DNA from: an uncultured Prevotellaceae bacterium
GTDB lineage: Bacteria; Bacteroidota; Bacteroidia; Bacteroidales; Bacteroidaceae
Direction of reading: 5' to 3'
Length of the DNA stretch: 8,133 nt
Assembly: GCA_900315105.1 (NCBI GenBank)
Contig: OMXX01000138.1
Span: 1 to 8,133, forward strand
Both the position numbers and the translations under genes were made by a program. The notes beneath the pieces are model-generated. The model was not told where the DNA came from, did no database searches, and was given only the letters and a program-made list of their open reading frames with translations. Each line of letters begins with the position of its first letter. Position 1 is the first letter of the stretch. This document shows positions 1 to 6,122 of the stretch, piece after piece.

Positions 1-897
1 CTGAAAGTTCCAGTACTGAGGCAGGTCTTCTCGGAAAGCATTGGTGTTAAGGAAGACACCCACAATGGAAGCAACCGTACCCTGCTGGCGCAGTTTCTCG
101 GCACATCGGGCAGCATAGTTCGATACATGGGTACGGAGTCCGTCGAGGTCTGTAATCATGCCGTTAAACGAACGGCTGGTACAGATGCTCTTCTTCTTAG
201 CCATTTCCTCATTGGGAACACAGTCCTCGCCGTTGAGTTCTCGCCAGGTACGCTCGATGACGATATTATTGAATGTGGCTTTTACCCATGTCTGGTTATG
301 TTCGGCAAAGTCGTAGGCTGTCTTCACACCAAGGGCTTCAAGTCGTGCTGCATAGCGTCGGCCTATGCCCCAAACTTCATCTATCGGATAAAGTTTCAGG
401 GCTTTGATACGCTTCTCGTCAGAATCAATCATGCAGCAATGGCGGTAGCCCTGGTATTTCTTGGCGAAATGGCTGGCCATCTTCGCAAGGGTCTTGTTGG
501 GAGCCAGTCCGATACTGACCGGCATTCCCACGTTTCGCTTGATCTTCTTGTGCAGTTCCTCGCCCCAAGCTTTCAAGTCTATCTTCTCCATGCCGTCAAG
601 ATAGACGAAGCACTCGTCGATGCTATACCTGAAATATGCTGGAGCTTCCTTGCAGATGATTGAGACCACACGGCTCGTCAGTTCGCCATACAACTCATAG
701 TTTGATGAGAATACGACAATCTTTTGATTGGGAAACTGCTCTGCAAGTTGGAAATAAGGTGTTCCGGCTTTGATGCCCATCTTCTTGGCCTCATTTGACC
801 GTGCCACAACGCAACCATCATTGTTCGAAAGAACAACGACAGGCTTGTCCTTCAGGTCAGGCCGAAAGACTCGCTCGCATGATACGTAGCAGTTGTT
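1..897 (-). pseudogene. umuC: UmuC-type Y-family DNA polymerase (Pol V catalytic subunit), 5'-truncated by mobile element; 3' end outside window
   Basis: Reading the minus strand from 897 gives 299 open codons to the window edge, beginning NNCYVSCERVFRPDL, then SNNDGCVVARSNEAK, SIDECF (bases 607-624), PVSIGLAPNKTLAKMASHFAKK and VWGIGRRYA. These are hallmarks of UmuC, the error-prone lesion-bypass polymerase of the SOS response, which normally works with UmuD'. Intact family members start with about seven more residues containing the first metal-binding Asp, usually in a D-C-N-N-C-Y context. Here that part is missing. Upstream of the N-N-C-Y codons the frame runs into element sequence (LLLII preceded by a TAA) with no suitable ATG. 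The second Asp-Glu pair (SIDE) is kept. Even if translated from a cryptic start the enzyme should be inactive. No umuD is visible; it would normally lie upstream, where the mobile element now sits. Family assignment is very secure; loss of function is inferred from the missing 5' end. Confidence 0.93.
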
Positions 898-921
898 ATT
901 GATAATTAGTAATAACAATTG
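890..921. repeat. Left 32-bp direct repeat: attachment core at the umuC junction
   Basis: This copy is base-for-base identical to 4802-4833. It consists of an 11-bp arm CAGTTGTTATT (890-900), a 10-bp centre GATAATTAGT (901-910) and an inverted 11-bp arm AATAACAATTG (911-921), with one mismatch between the arms. Two inverted binding arms around a short asymmetric centre is the standard core of a tyrosine-recombinase crossover site. The outer arm overlaps umuC codons for N-N-C. Identity stops at 889 versus 4801 and at 922 versus 4834. Confidence 0.88.
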
Positions 922-1005
922 TTATTCCGAATAATTCTTTATTCCGAATTGTCTGAAAAAGTAATTCTGCATTTACTCAGTTTACAAGATTAATTCGGAA
1001 TAACA
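922..1005. repeat. Left terminal inverted repeat with three TTATTCCGAATAA-type sites
   Basis: TTATTCCGAATAA (922-934) and TTATTCCGAATT (939-950) point one way. TTAATTCGGAATAA (990-1003) points the other way. The first 29 bases match the right end (read inward on the opposite strand) at 27 positions, and the third site lies at nearly the same offset from the core (72-82 here, 73-83 at the right end). The sites are likely arm-type binding sites for the element's recombinases. Bases 1006-1069, between this repeat and the end of the recombinase operon, show nothing else recognisable. Confidence 0.75.
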
Positions 1006-1069
1006 TAATAGTAAAATAGCCATCTTTTCAGTTTCTGGGATAGGGCCCCCCTAATGGTAAACAGCCATC

Positions 1070-2104
1070 CTAAAGACCTAATAATCCTCTTAGTCCTCCT
1101 TGTATTTTATATTTCTTGGGCTGGTCAAGAGGCATATATTCCCTTTTTCTTAAGGCTGTTTCCAACTCTTCCCGACTTATCCCAAGATATACACGGGTCG
1201 TTTCGAGACTGGCATGGCCAAGATATTCTGAAATCATGGCGATGTTTATCCCGTCCATGAACCAATGCGTTGCTGCGGAATGGCGAATCTGATGACTATG
1301 CATCTTCAAGGGTATTTCCGGACAGGTCTTATGTGCAGTGTAGGAAATGGCGTATAGTCTGGTGTTCACTGCATCAGCGGACATCTTTTCCGTTCGGCCC
1401 TTATGGCTTGAATGGAACAGATATGTCTTAGCATCATACGGAATAGAGAAATATGCAATATATGCCTTGAGCGTGTTCACGGTTTTCTCAGAAAGTATGA
1501 GACAACGGTCTTTATTACCTTTTCCTTTGACAATGACATAGGGGGATCCGTGGTCCAGTATGAGGTCGCAAGTCTTAACGGACAGGACTTCACCGACTCT
1601 ACAGCCTGTGTCATACATGAATGAGAAAAGTGCATAGTCGCGCTTTCCTGCTATAGTGTTGCAATCAATACTGGCAAAAAATGCTTTCATCGCCACTTTA
1701 CACAGAGGTGCGACGACTTTGCCTCTTCCGTGAGAAATCATCGGTATCTCGCAGGACTCTATGTACCTTTTCGCATATGCTATATCACGGGACTGAAGAT
1801 ATTTCAGGAGTGACCTTATCACTGTTAGCCTGTGATCCCTCGTACGGCGACTGCATGGTTTCCCTCCACGTCCATTTTGTAACCAGATCAGCCAGCTTTC
1901 TACAGTCTCACGGCTAAAACATATATCACTAAAACTGTCGACTGTGACAGATTTCTTTTCTTCCAAATATTCCACATAGAGGCGCATTACCTGCTTGTAT
2001 GACATAACTGTTTGGACAGAATATCCACATGTCTTGGGAATATATACTTTCAGCCAAAGGTCTATATGACTGACAAGTTCTTTTGCTTGCTTAGATATTT
2101 TCAT
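1070..2104 (-). CDS. Tyrosine recombinase/integrase (third recombinase of the element)
   Basis: A 344-aa protein of normal length for the lambda-integrase/XerCD superfamily. Residues 5-115 form a helical SAM-like core-binding domain; residues about 130-320 are the catalytic domain. All catalytic residues are visible: Arg169 (TGCRVGEVL), Lys195 (VKGKGNKDR), His271-x-x-Arg274 (HQIRHSAATH), His297 (LGHASLETT) and nucleophile Tyr306 (TRVYLG), with the usual nine-residue His-to-Tyr spacing. It should cut and rejoin DNA through a 3'-phosphotyrosine at the 32-bp core sites. The ATG at 2104 overlaps the end of the upstream double recombinase by 14 bp, which implies translational coupling and roughly matched production. 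The tail after the catalytic domain is basic and then glycine/leucine-rich (GGLRGLLGL). By position it corresponds to the last gene of a RIT operon; the subfamily was assigned by gene order only. Confidence 0.93.
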   Translation of the reverse strand: MKISKQAKELVSHIDLWLKVYIPKTCGYSVQTVMSYKQVMRLYVEYLEEKKSVTVDSFSDICFSRETVESWLIWLQNGRGGKPCSRRTRDHRLTVIRSLLKYLQSRDIAYAKRYIESCEIPMISHGRGKVVAPLCKVAMKAFFASIDCNTIAGKRDYALFSFMYDTGCRVGEVLSVKTCDLILDHGSPYVIVKGKGNKDRCLILSEKTVNTLKAYIAYFSIPYDAKTYLFHSSHKGRTEKMSADAVNTRLYAISYTAHKTCPEIPLKMHSHQIRHSAATHWFMDGINIAMISEYLGHASLETTRVYLGISREELETALRKREYMPLDQPKKYKIQGGLRGLLGL

Positions 2105-4631
2105 CGCTGTAAAAGTTTGAACGGTCTAATAATATGTCATTGAAAGTCTCAGCCTTGGCAGCCTTTATGTGCTCGGCCATCTTCGGGGTAAAATTGTAAT
2201 AGTACATCGTCATTTTGAAACTCGCATGCCCCATGCTTCTTGACAAGTAGGCAATGTGCTTGTTGAACAGTGCAGAATCAGCAGGGAGGCCATTGATGTT
2301 CTCTGTGGCATATCGATGTCTGAAATCATAGGCCACGGCATGTTCTTTGTTAAATTCATACCAACATTTTTGGAAATTGTAATCAACCCATTTCACGCTA
2401 TGGTGCTCGTCTGTGGAAGTCGGGAAAAAACACTTCCTTTTTGGTACGAGTCTCTCTATAGCCTTATCATATTCCATAAGCATTTTAAGCATTGAAGGAT
2501 GGAGGGCCACCCGGTGCTCCACATACCCTTTCGTATGCCTGACATTGATGATGCCGTTTTTAAAATCCACGTCCTTTGTGTCAAGCAGACGTGCCTCAAA
2601 TGTTCTCAGCCCGGAGGAGAGCAATAGCAAGAAATATATGGGCAGAGATAGTTTTGTGATTTCTGATTCAGGAGAGTCCTTAATTGTCAGGTGAGATAGC
2701 GAGAAAAAGAAATTGCACAGTTCGGATTCCGTAAATGCATGGGGCTTCTTCAGCAGAGTCTCTGTCTTCGGTCTTGTCGTAAGGACTGGACAACAAAACG
2801 TCCCATATCCCCTTCTATGGAGAAACTTGAGAAATGTACGTAACTCACTTACCCTCTTTGCTCTGGTACAGGCATTCTCCGAACTTTTCTGCATGCACCA
2901 TCCGTCAATGATTTCCTGACAGAGATCTTTGCTGTCAGGAAAATTCACAAGACAGAATCTGTCGAAGTCATACAAATGATAGGATGCATAATAAGTAGGA
3001 CTCCCCTTACATGTTTTCTTGTAATCCATGTATTCAAGGATATAAGGAGCGGCACAGCTGACAGGTATGGCATTCAAGAATTGCTTCTTTTTTGTCGGGA
3101 CCTCATTGTTTGGAACAGTTGGTACATCGCATCCTCCCTCATGTAGGTATCGCAGGAAGCCTCTGATGCCTTGTATCCTGTGTTTGTAATAGTCTGCTGA
3201 TTCTTTGGGAAAGGGTTGCATCCATAATCTAAGGATCTCAAACATACTGTTACCAATGCTCGTATCACATTCTTGGCAGAAGCTATCAAACGAGTGAAAA
3301 GCAATGTTCTTCAGATATGACCATTTGCAGGAATTGAAAGATTCTTGCCGGTATTGCGTGAGTATCTCGGAGAATCTGCATTTGAATGGCTCCATTGTAG
3401 GTAATACTTTAATGTAAGAACTGATGTCTAAAGCACACTCCCTCAAATTCTCAATATCTGCATCTATATATGGATTCAGGGATTCCAAGCTCACATGCCC
3501 CATCAGTTCACGGACAGTGTTCCTTTCTACATCATTCTCTATCAATGAAAGTGCAAAAGAATGTCTCATTGTATGTAGTCCTTGATTCCGCCCTGTTTCC
3601 TGTCTAATGCCAGTCTTTTTAAATATGTCACGAGCAATGTGTGAGATGCGTTTATGCTTTTGTCCACAGTAGGGTTTATTCGTTTCCACAAAGATGTTGT
3701 CTGTATTACATGTCGGACGTTCCGACAGTATATAGTCCGCGATGGCATTGCCGATGACCGATAACAGTGGAATTCGTATTTCTGTTCCCGTCTTTTGTTG
3801 GACGAACCGAATCTCCTCCTTATCTACATCCACGTCTTCGAATCTTAAATTGCTGATGTCACTCGCCCTCATTCCCATATAGAATGCCAGCATACCAATA
3901 GCCCTTTCCTTATAGGTCAGTGGCGTTTCTTCGCCGTTAAGACTTGCTGCTAAAATGTTGCACTCTTCCTTTGTAATGTAGTCAAACAGCTTTCTTTTGT
4001 GGGGGAATTCCGGAATCTTTGCCAAGAGCCTATGACACTCACCATTCGGATACATTGCTTGACAAATTGTCAATACCCGCATAACATGTCGGCTCACATG
4101 ATAGCTGTTATGTCTTCCATACCTATCTCCAAAAACGGTTCGCACCATATATTCCGAAATTTCGTCCAAATCCTTCGCTCCCAAACGCTGGATATCCAGC
4201 AACAGAGATGCCATGCAGCCAGCCATTGTTTGGATACTACCTTCTTTGATTCGTCCTTCCTCTCGCTCCTTCTTGACGTATCTGTCTATCAACAATTTGA
4301 ATTCAGGAGAAAGTTTGTCATAAGCTTTGGGGGATAAAGTAAACATACAGAGTTTACCCGTGTCAGGAAAGAAAATACCCTCTTCTTCAAAAGCCTTGAA
4401 ATGACCAATTAAACGACGGTAGTCACGAATAGAATCCTTCTTGTAAGGACGTCGGGCCATCAATGCAGAATAGGCCTTCTCATAGGTATTCAAACTCTTG
4501 TCATTTTCGACGATATCAAATAAACTCTTGGCTACATACTGATACTTCCCTATATAACCATCACCATAATTCCTTGCCCTTAACTTTTCATAGAAAGTGG
4601 GAAGGAGAATTTTCAATTTTTCTATATCCAT
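2091..4631 (-). CDS. Double tyrosine recombinase: two complete integrases fused in one 846-aa protein
   Basis: This is about twice the usual integrase length, with two full catalytic sets. Unit 1 (about 1-410): helical core-binding segments at about 1-90 and 108-215, then Arg255 (MGMRASDIS), Lys280, His353-x-x-Arg356 (HTMRH), His379 and Tyr388. Unit 2 (about 411-846): helical segments at about 415-500 and 525-610, then Arg676 (SSGLRTFEA), Lys701, Tyr768-x-x-Arg771 (YDFRHRYAT, a Tyr in the place of the usual His), His802 (MGHASFKMT) and Tyr811 in a Y-Y-Y run. His-to-Tyr spacing is nine in both units. No stop or frameshift separates the units, so the fusion is real in this sequence. It is the first gene of the element's operon and overlaps the 344-aa recombinase. 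The likely role is to bind and exchange strands at the element ends, with the two units acting on neighbouring half-sites; that is inference. The start ATG (4629-4631) is preceded by AGAAGA inside a potential hairpin. Confidence 0.92.
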   Translation of the reverse strand: MDIEKLKILLPTFYEKLRARNYGDGYIGKYQYVAKSLFDIVENDKSLNTYEKAYSALMARRPYKKDSIRDYRRLIGHFKAFEEEGIFFPDTGKLCMFTLSPKAYDKLSPEFKLLIDRYVKKEREEGRIKEGSIQTMAGCMASLLLDIQRLGAKDLDEISEYMVRTVFGDRYGRHNSYHVSRHVMRVLTICQAMYPNGECHRLLAKIPEFPHKRKLFDYITKEECNILAASLNGEETPLTYKERAIGMLAFYMGMRASDISNLRFEDVDVDKEEIRFVQQKTGTEIRIPLLSVIGNAIADYILSERPTCNTDNIFVETNKPYCGQKHKRISHIARDIFKKTGIRQETGRNQGLHTMRHSFALSLIENDVERNTVRELMGHVSLESLNPYIDADIENLRECALDISSYIKVLPTMEPFKCRFSEILTQYRQESFNSCKWSYLKNIAFHSFDSFCQECDTSIGNSMFEILRLWMQPFPKESADYYKHRIQGIRGFLRYLHEGGCDVPTVPNNEVPTKKKQFLNAIPVSCAAPYILEYMDYKKTCKGSPTYYASYHLYDFDRFCLVNFPDSKDLCQEIIDGWCMQKSSENACTRAKRVSELRTFLKFLHRRGYGTFCCPVLTTRPKTETLLKKPHAFTESELCNFFFSLSHLTIKDSPESEITKLSLPIYFLLLLSSGLRTFEARLLDTKDVDFKNGIINVRHTKGYVEHRVALHPSMLKMLMEYDKAIERLVPKRKCFFPTSTDEHHSVKWVDYNFQKCWYEFNKEHAVAYDFRHRYATENINGLPADSALFNKHIAYLSRSMGHASFKMTMYYYNFTPKMAEHIKAAKAETFNDILLDRSNFYSDENI

Positions 4632-4699
4632 AATCTTCTAAAATAAAGTGGTTAATATATAAACGCTTAACTAACTTTATTAGCATAAGGATTAGAAGA
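4632..4699 (-). promoter_or_regulatory. Potential 5'-UTR hairpin covering the ribosome-binding region of the double recombinase
   Basis: In the minus-strand transcript three upstream blocks can pair with three blocks next to the start codon: 4692-4699 with 4634-4641 (8 bp, TTAGAAGA/TCTTCTAA), 4674-4681 with 4642-4649 (8 bp, ACTTTATT/AATAAAGT) and 4667-4671 with 4651-4655 (5 bp). The loop is 11 nt and there is one bulge of about 10 nt. The outer stem ends two bases from the ATG and contains the only purine-rich stretch that could serve as a Shine-Dalgarno. Folding could therefore hold recombinase translation low. The stem is AT-rich, so its stability is uncertain. Confidence 0.4.
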
Positions 4700-4717
4700 A
4701 TAATGAAATCAAGATTG

Positions 4718-4801
4718 TTTATTCCGAATAGATTTCGTAGAAGTTTGCTATCTACAACACAGTAAATACTCAAATTCAGAATAACGAATTATTCGGAATA
4801 A
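4718..4801. repeat. Right terminal inverted repeat with three TTATTCCGAATAA-type sites
   Basis: TTATTCGGAATAA (4789-4801) abuts the core. A degenerate copy AATTCAGAATAA lies at 4773-4784, and TTTATTCCGAATA (4718-4730) points the opposite way. Spacing from the core mirrors the left end almost exactly. The third site sits about 90 bp upstream of the double-recombinase start, so recombinase binding here could also affect transcription. No clear TAnnTTTG promoter was found between it and the gene. Confidence 0.75.
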
Positions 4802-4833
4802 CAGTTGTTATTGATAATTAGTAATAACAATTG
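4802..4833. repeat. Right 32-bp direct repeat: attachment core at the methylase-gene junction
   Basis: Identical to 890-921. The arm CAGTTGTTATT (4802-4812) faces the element and AATAACAATTG (4823-4833) faces the methylase fragment. The centre GATAATTAGT contains, on the minus strand, the TAA that ends the truncated methylase frame, so the last residues N-C-Y-Y of that protein are encoded by the core itself. Confidence 0.88.
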
Positions 4834-5534
4834 ATACCCTGTTTGGCATCAGAGAATCTACGCTTCTCATCATAGAGCTTACAGAAAATAAGGTTGAGGA
4901 GTTCCCAGAAAGCGGTTTTCTTCATACCTTCATTCCCATAAATGTAATCGTGACATCGCTTAAACGTCTTTACCAAAGACTCGTTAGCAGGTTTACGAGG
5001 CATGGCACGTTCACCTTGTGCTTCAAGGTCTTCGAGAGTCTGTCCTTCAGCGGGGAAGTCCGAAATTGCTTCACATGTCACCTGACCAAAGTTATCTTCA
5101 TAGGAATAAACGTACTGAAGATCCTCTCCATTTGTCCAGCAAGCAAAATCACAATCGGTAGAACAAAGTATGCCTTCGGTTGTTGCTTCAACGCCAGCTT
5201 TCTTGTCATTTGGCTTAACCTTGGCATCTTTAGCTACAATTATGAAACGGATGAGTTCATCAGCATCATGAGCATGGCCAGCATTGAAGATAGCCAAATC
5301 TACTTTCTGAGTCTTTGACTTGTCCTCATTTGCGTCTTCATACTTGACCTTGAAGTCTCGTTCCATGTCTTCTGGAGCGAAACCATACTCTTCAGTCATC
5401 ATCGCAATCATCGACTGCAATGTCATTTCCTTATCTGTAGCCTTTACTACCTTGTTGGTGAGGGAGCATACCATCTCGTTCTCGCCAAGAACTATCTCAT
5501 TTTGAGAAGCTATATTTGATTCTGAATTTGCCAT
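4818..5534 (-). CDS. Truncated HsdR_N / N6-adenine DNA methylase-type restriction-modification protein (N-terminal fragment)
   Basis: 238 aa, starting at the ATG at 5532-5534. An in-frame TTG at 5541-5543 is possible but less likely. Residues about 35-145 resemble the HsdR/HsdM N-terminal nuclease-like fold (DFKVKYED, KVDLAIFNAG, FIIVAKDAK, CDFACWTNGE). Residues 185-225 (LVKTFKRCHDYIYGNEG, AFWELLNLIFCKLYDEK) look like the helical start of an N6 methylase domain of type I or related systems. The protein then stops inside the 32-bp repeat (INCYY). The S-adenosylmethionine-binding and N-P-P-Y-type catalytic motifs would lie further on and are absent, so no methylation is expected. In the nuclease-like part the usual D...E-x-K signature reads D79...A101-K-D, which suggests it is not a working nuclease. 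It follows the XRE gene by about 120 bp in the same direction, as a regulated restriction-modification gene would. Subfamily is uncertain. Confidence 0.72.
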   Translation of the reverse strand: MANSESNIASQNEIVLGENEMVCSLTNKVVKATDKEMTLQSMIAMMTEEYGFAPEDMERDFKVKYEDANEDKSKTQKVDLAIFNAGHAHDADELIRFIIVAKDAKVKPNDKKAGVEATTEGILCSTDCDFACWTNGEDLQYVYSYEDNFGQVTCEAISDFPAEGQTLEDLEAQGERAMPRKPANESLVKTFKRCHDYIYGNEGMKKTAFWELLNLIFCKLYDEKRRFSDAKQGINCYY

Positions 5535-5653
5535 AATTTGCAAAATTATAATTTTGAAGTCGAAATTCCATATCCATGTTAGTCCATCTTACTCCAGCCT
5601 GTTGGCAGAGCGCGTTTTATTGACTAACTTTGCTCATTTGGTTCGTTTGGATG
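5535..5653 (-). promoter_or_regulatory. Leader of the methylase fragment with a cluster of TCCAT half-sites
   Basis: Three TCCAT copies occur within 21 bp (5567-5571, 5573-5577, 5583-5587), reading ATGGA on the coding strand. The same pentamer is clustered upstream of the XRE gene (5932-5959), and ATCCAT is shared exactly. A separate 7-bp inverted repeat GTTAGTC/GACTAAC lies at 5578-5584 and 5622-5628. These are plausible XRE operators controlling the restriction-modification gene. A TAATTTTG box sits only a few bases from the ATG, too close to be trusted as a promoter. Confidence 0.4.
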
Positions 5654-5890
5654 TCATTTCTTGTAAATGATAATGTTTTCTTCTTTTGTAGAAACGAGGA
5701 GGTCTTTTACATCAACCTCTAAACATTCCGCAATCTGATAGAGTGTTTCTAACCCTGGCTGTGCAGAATTCGTACACCATTTGCTAATAGTTGCAGGGTC
5801 TTTCCCAAGTTGTTCTGCTAACCACTTATTGGTTTTCTTTTTCTCAGCGAGAACCACTTTTAACCGATTGAAGTCTTTTTCCTTTGCCAT
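5654..5890 (-). CDS. Small XRE-family helix-turn-helix transcriptional regulator
   Basis: 78 aa, nearly all of it a single Cro/C1-type DNA-binding domain. The helix-turn-helix lies at about residues 20-41 (NKWLAEQLGKDPATISKWCTN), followed by the typical P-x-L-x-T-L-x-x-I-A-x-x-L-x-V (residues 45-59) and D-V-K-D-L-L. The length and the position directly upstream of a restriction-modification gene on the same strand match controller-type regulators, which time expression of methylase and nuclease and bind inverted repeats in their own promoter. The start is the ATG at 5888-5890. The region upstream contains inverted ATCCTCCAT/ATGGAAGAT half-sites, consistent with autoregulation. The family is clear. 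Control of the neighbouring gene is inferred from order and shared half-sites; it could also regulate the divergent EVE-like gene. Confidence 0.9.
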   Translation of the reverse strand: MAKEKDFNRLKVVLAEKKKTNKWLAEQLGKDPATISKWCTNSAQPGLETLYQIAECLEVDVKDLLVSTKEENIIIYKK

Positions 5891-5927
5891 TTTGCTGAGG
5901 TTTTATTTGATATAAAATAAACGGAAA

Positions 5928-5959
5928 ATCCTCCATTTTATTATGGAAGATACATCCAT
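5928..5959. promoter_or_regulatory. Candidate operator upstream of the XRE gene
   Basis: ATCCTCCAT (5928-5936) and ATGGAAGAT (5943-5951) form a 9-bp inverted repeat with one mismatch around TTTATT. A third half-site TCCAT lies at 5955-5959. Half-site centres are 11-12 bp apart, about one helical turn, as expected for a dimeric XRE protein. The site lies between the candidate promoter box (5977-5984) and the XRE start, so bound protein would block its own transcription. Confidence 0.45.
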
Positions 5960-5976
5960 TTCTATTGCGTATTGTG

Positions 5977-5984
5977 CAAATTTA
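5977..5984 (-). promoter_or_regulatory. Candidate Bacteroidales -7 box for the XRE gene
   Basis: The minus strand reads TAAATTTG, a full match to the Bacteroidetes -7 consensus TAnnTTTG. A transcript starting about 7 bases downstream would have an 80-nt leader containing the TCCAT operator. The -33 TTTG box is not convincing. Confidence 0.4.
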
Positions 5985-6079
5985 ATGATTTTATTATAAA
6001 AAACGGGTGTTTTTACTGAAATTTCTTTCAAATAATTGCATTTTTTATGATTAGAAGCTTGTTTTCAAAGAAAAATTAG

Positions 6080-6087
6080 TATTTTTG
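6080..6087 (+). promoter_or_regulatory. Candidate Bacteroidales -7 box for the EVE-like gene
   Basis: TATTTTTG matches TAnnTTTG and lies 36 bp before the ATG at 6123. The upstream -33 box is weak (CTTG rather than TTTG at about the right distance). No Shine-Dalgarno is seen before the ATG, only the A-rich leader usual in this phylum. Confidence 0.4.
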
Positions 6088-6122
6088 CATATTGAAATAG
6101 TTGAAGCGACATAACAAACAAC

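Larger units (their letters stand above)
890..4833 (-). mobile_element. RIT-like integrative element carrying three tyrosine recombinase domains in two ORFs
   Basis: The unit is delimited by two identical 32-bp direct repeats (890-921 and 4802-4833), so one element plus one repeat is 3912 bp. Inside the repeats lie mirror-image terminal repeats (922-1005 and 4718-4801). The coding content is only recombinases: an 846-aa double-domain protein and a 344-aa protein, overlapping by 14 bp in one minus-strand operon. No transposase of DDE type, cargo, relaxase or excisionase is seen. Three tyrosine recombinases in one operon with inverted terminal repeats is the defining layout of 'recombinase in trio' (RIT) elements. 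The fusion of the first two recombinases differs from the usual three separate overlapping ORFs. The element interrupts umuC on the left and a methylase-like gene on the right, which are different genes. Tn554-type elements were considered, but these have two separate recombinases plus a small TnpC and lack such ends. Confidence 0.85.

Noticed and set aside
127..663. Plus-strand 178-codon ORF opposite umuC
   Set aside because: It is antisense to the well-conserved UmuC coding frame and its translation shows no recognisable family.
922..1005. CRISPR array, because of the short repeated TTATTCCGAATAA units
   Set aside because: Unit spacing is irregular, units occur in both orientations, and the same pattern is mirrored at the other element end.
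1041..1053. TAGGG-CCC-CCCTA hairpin downstream of the recombinase operon as a terminator
   Set aside because: Only five base pairs with a three-base loop and no run of T on the operon's strand.
4588..4773. Minus-strand 61-codon ORF with hydrophobic middle, overlapping the start of the double recombinase
   Set aside because: It lies mostly in AT-rich leader and terminal repeat sequence and its hydrophobicity follows from A/T codons; no evidence of translation.
890..4833. Tn554-like transposon
   Set aside because: There is no TnpC-like small protein, there are three rather than two catalytic domains, and the ends carry symmetrical inverted repeats.
5535..5543. TTG start at 5543 for the methylase fragment
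   Set aside because: The ATG three codons downstream is a better start and the extra residues add nothing recognisable.
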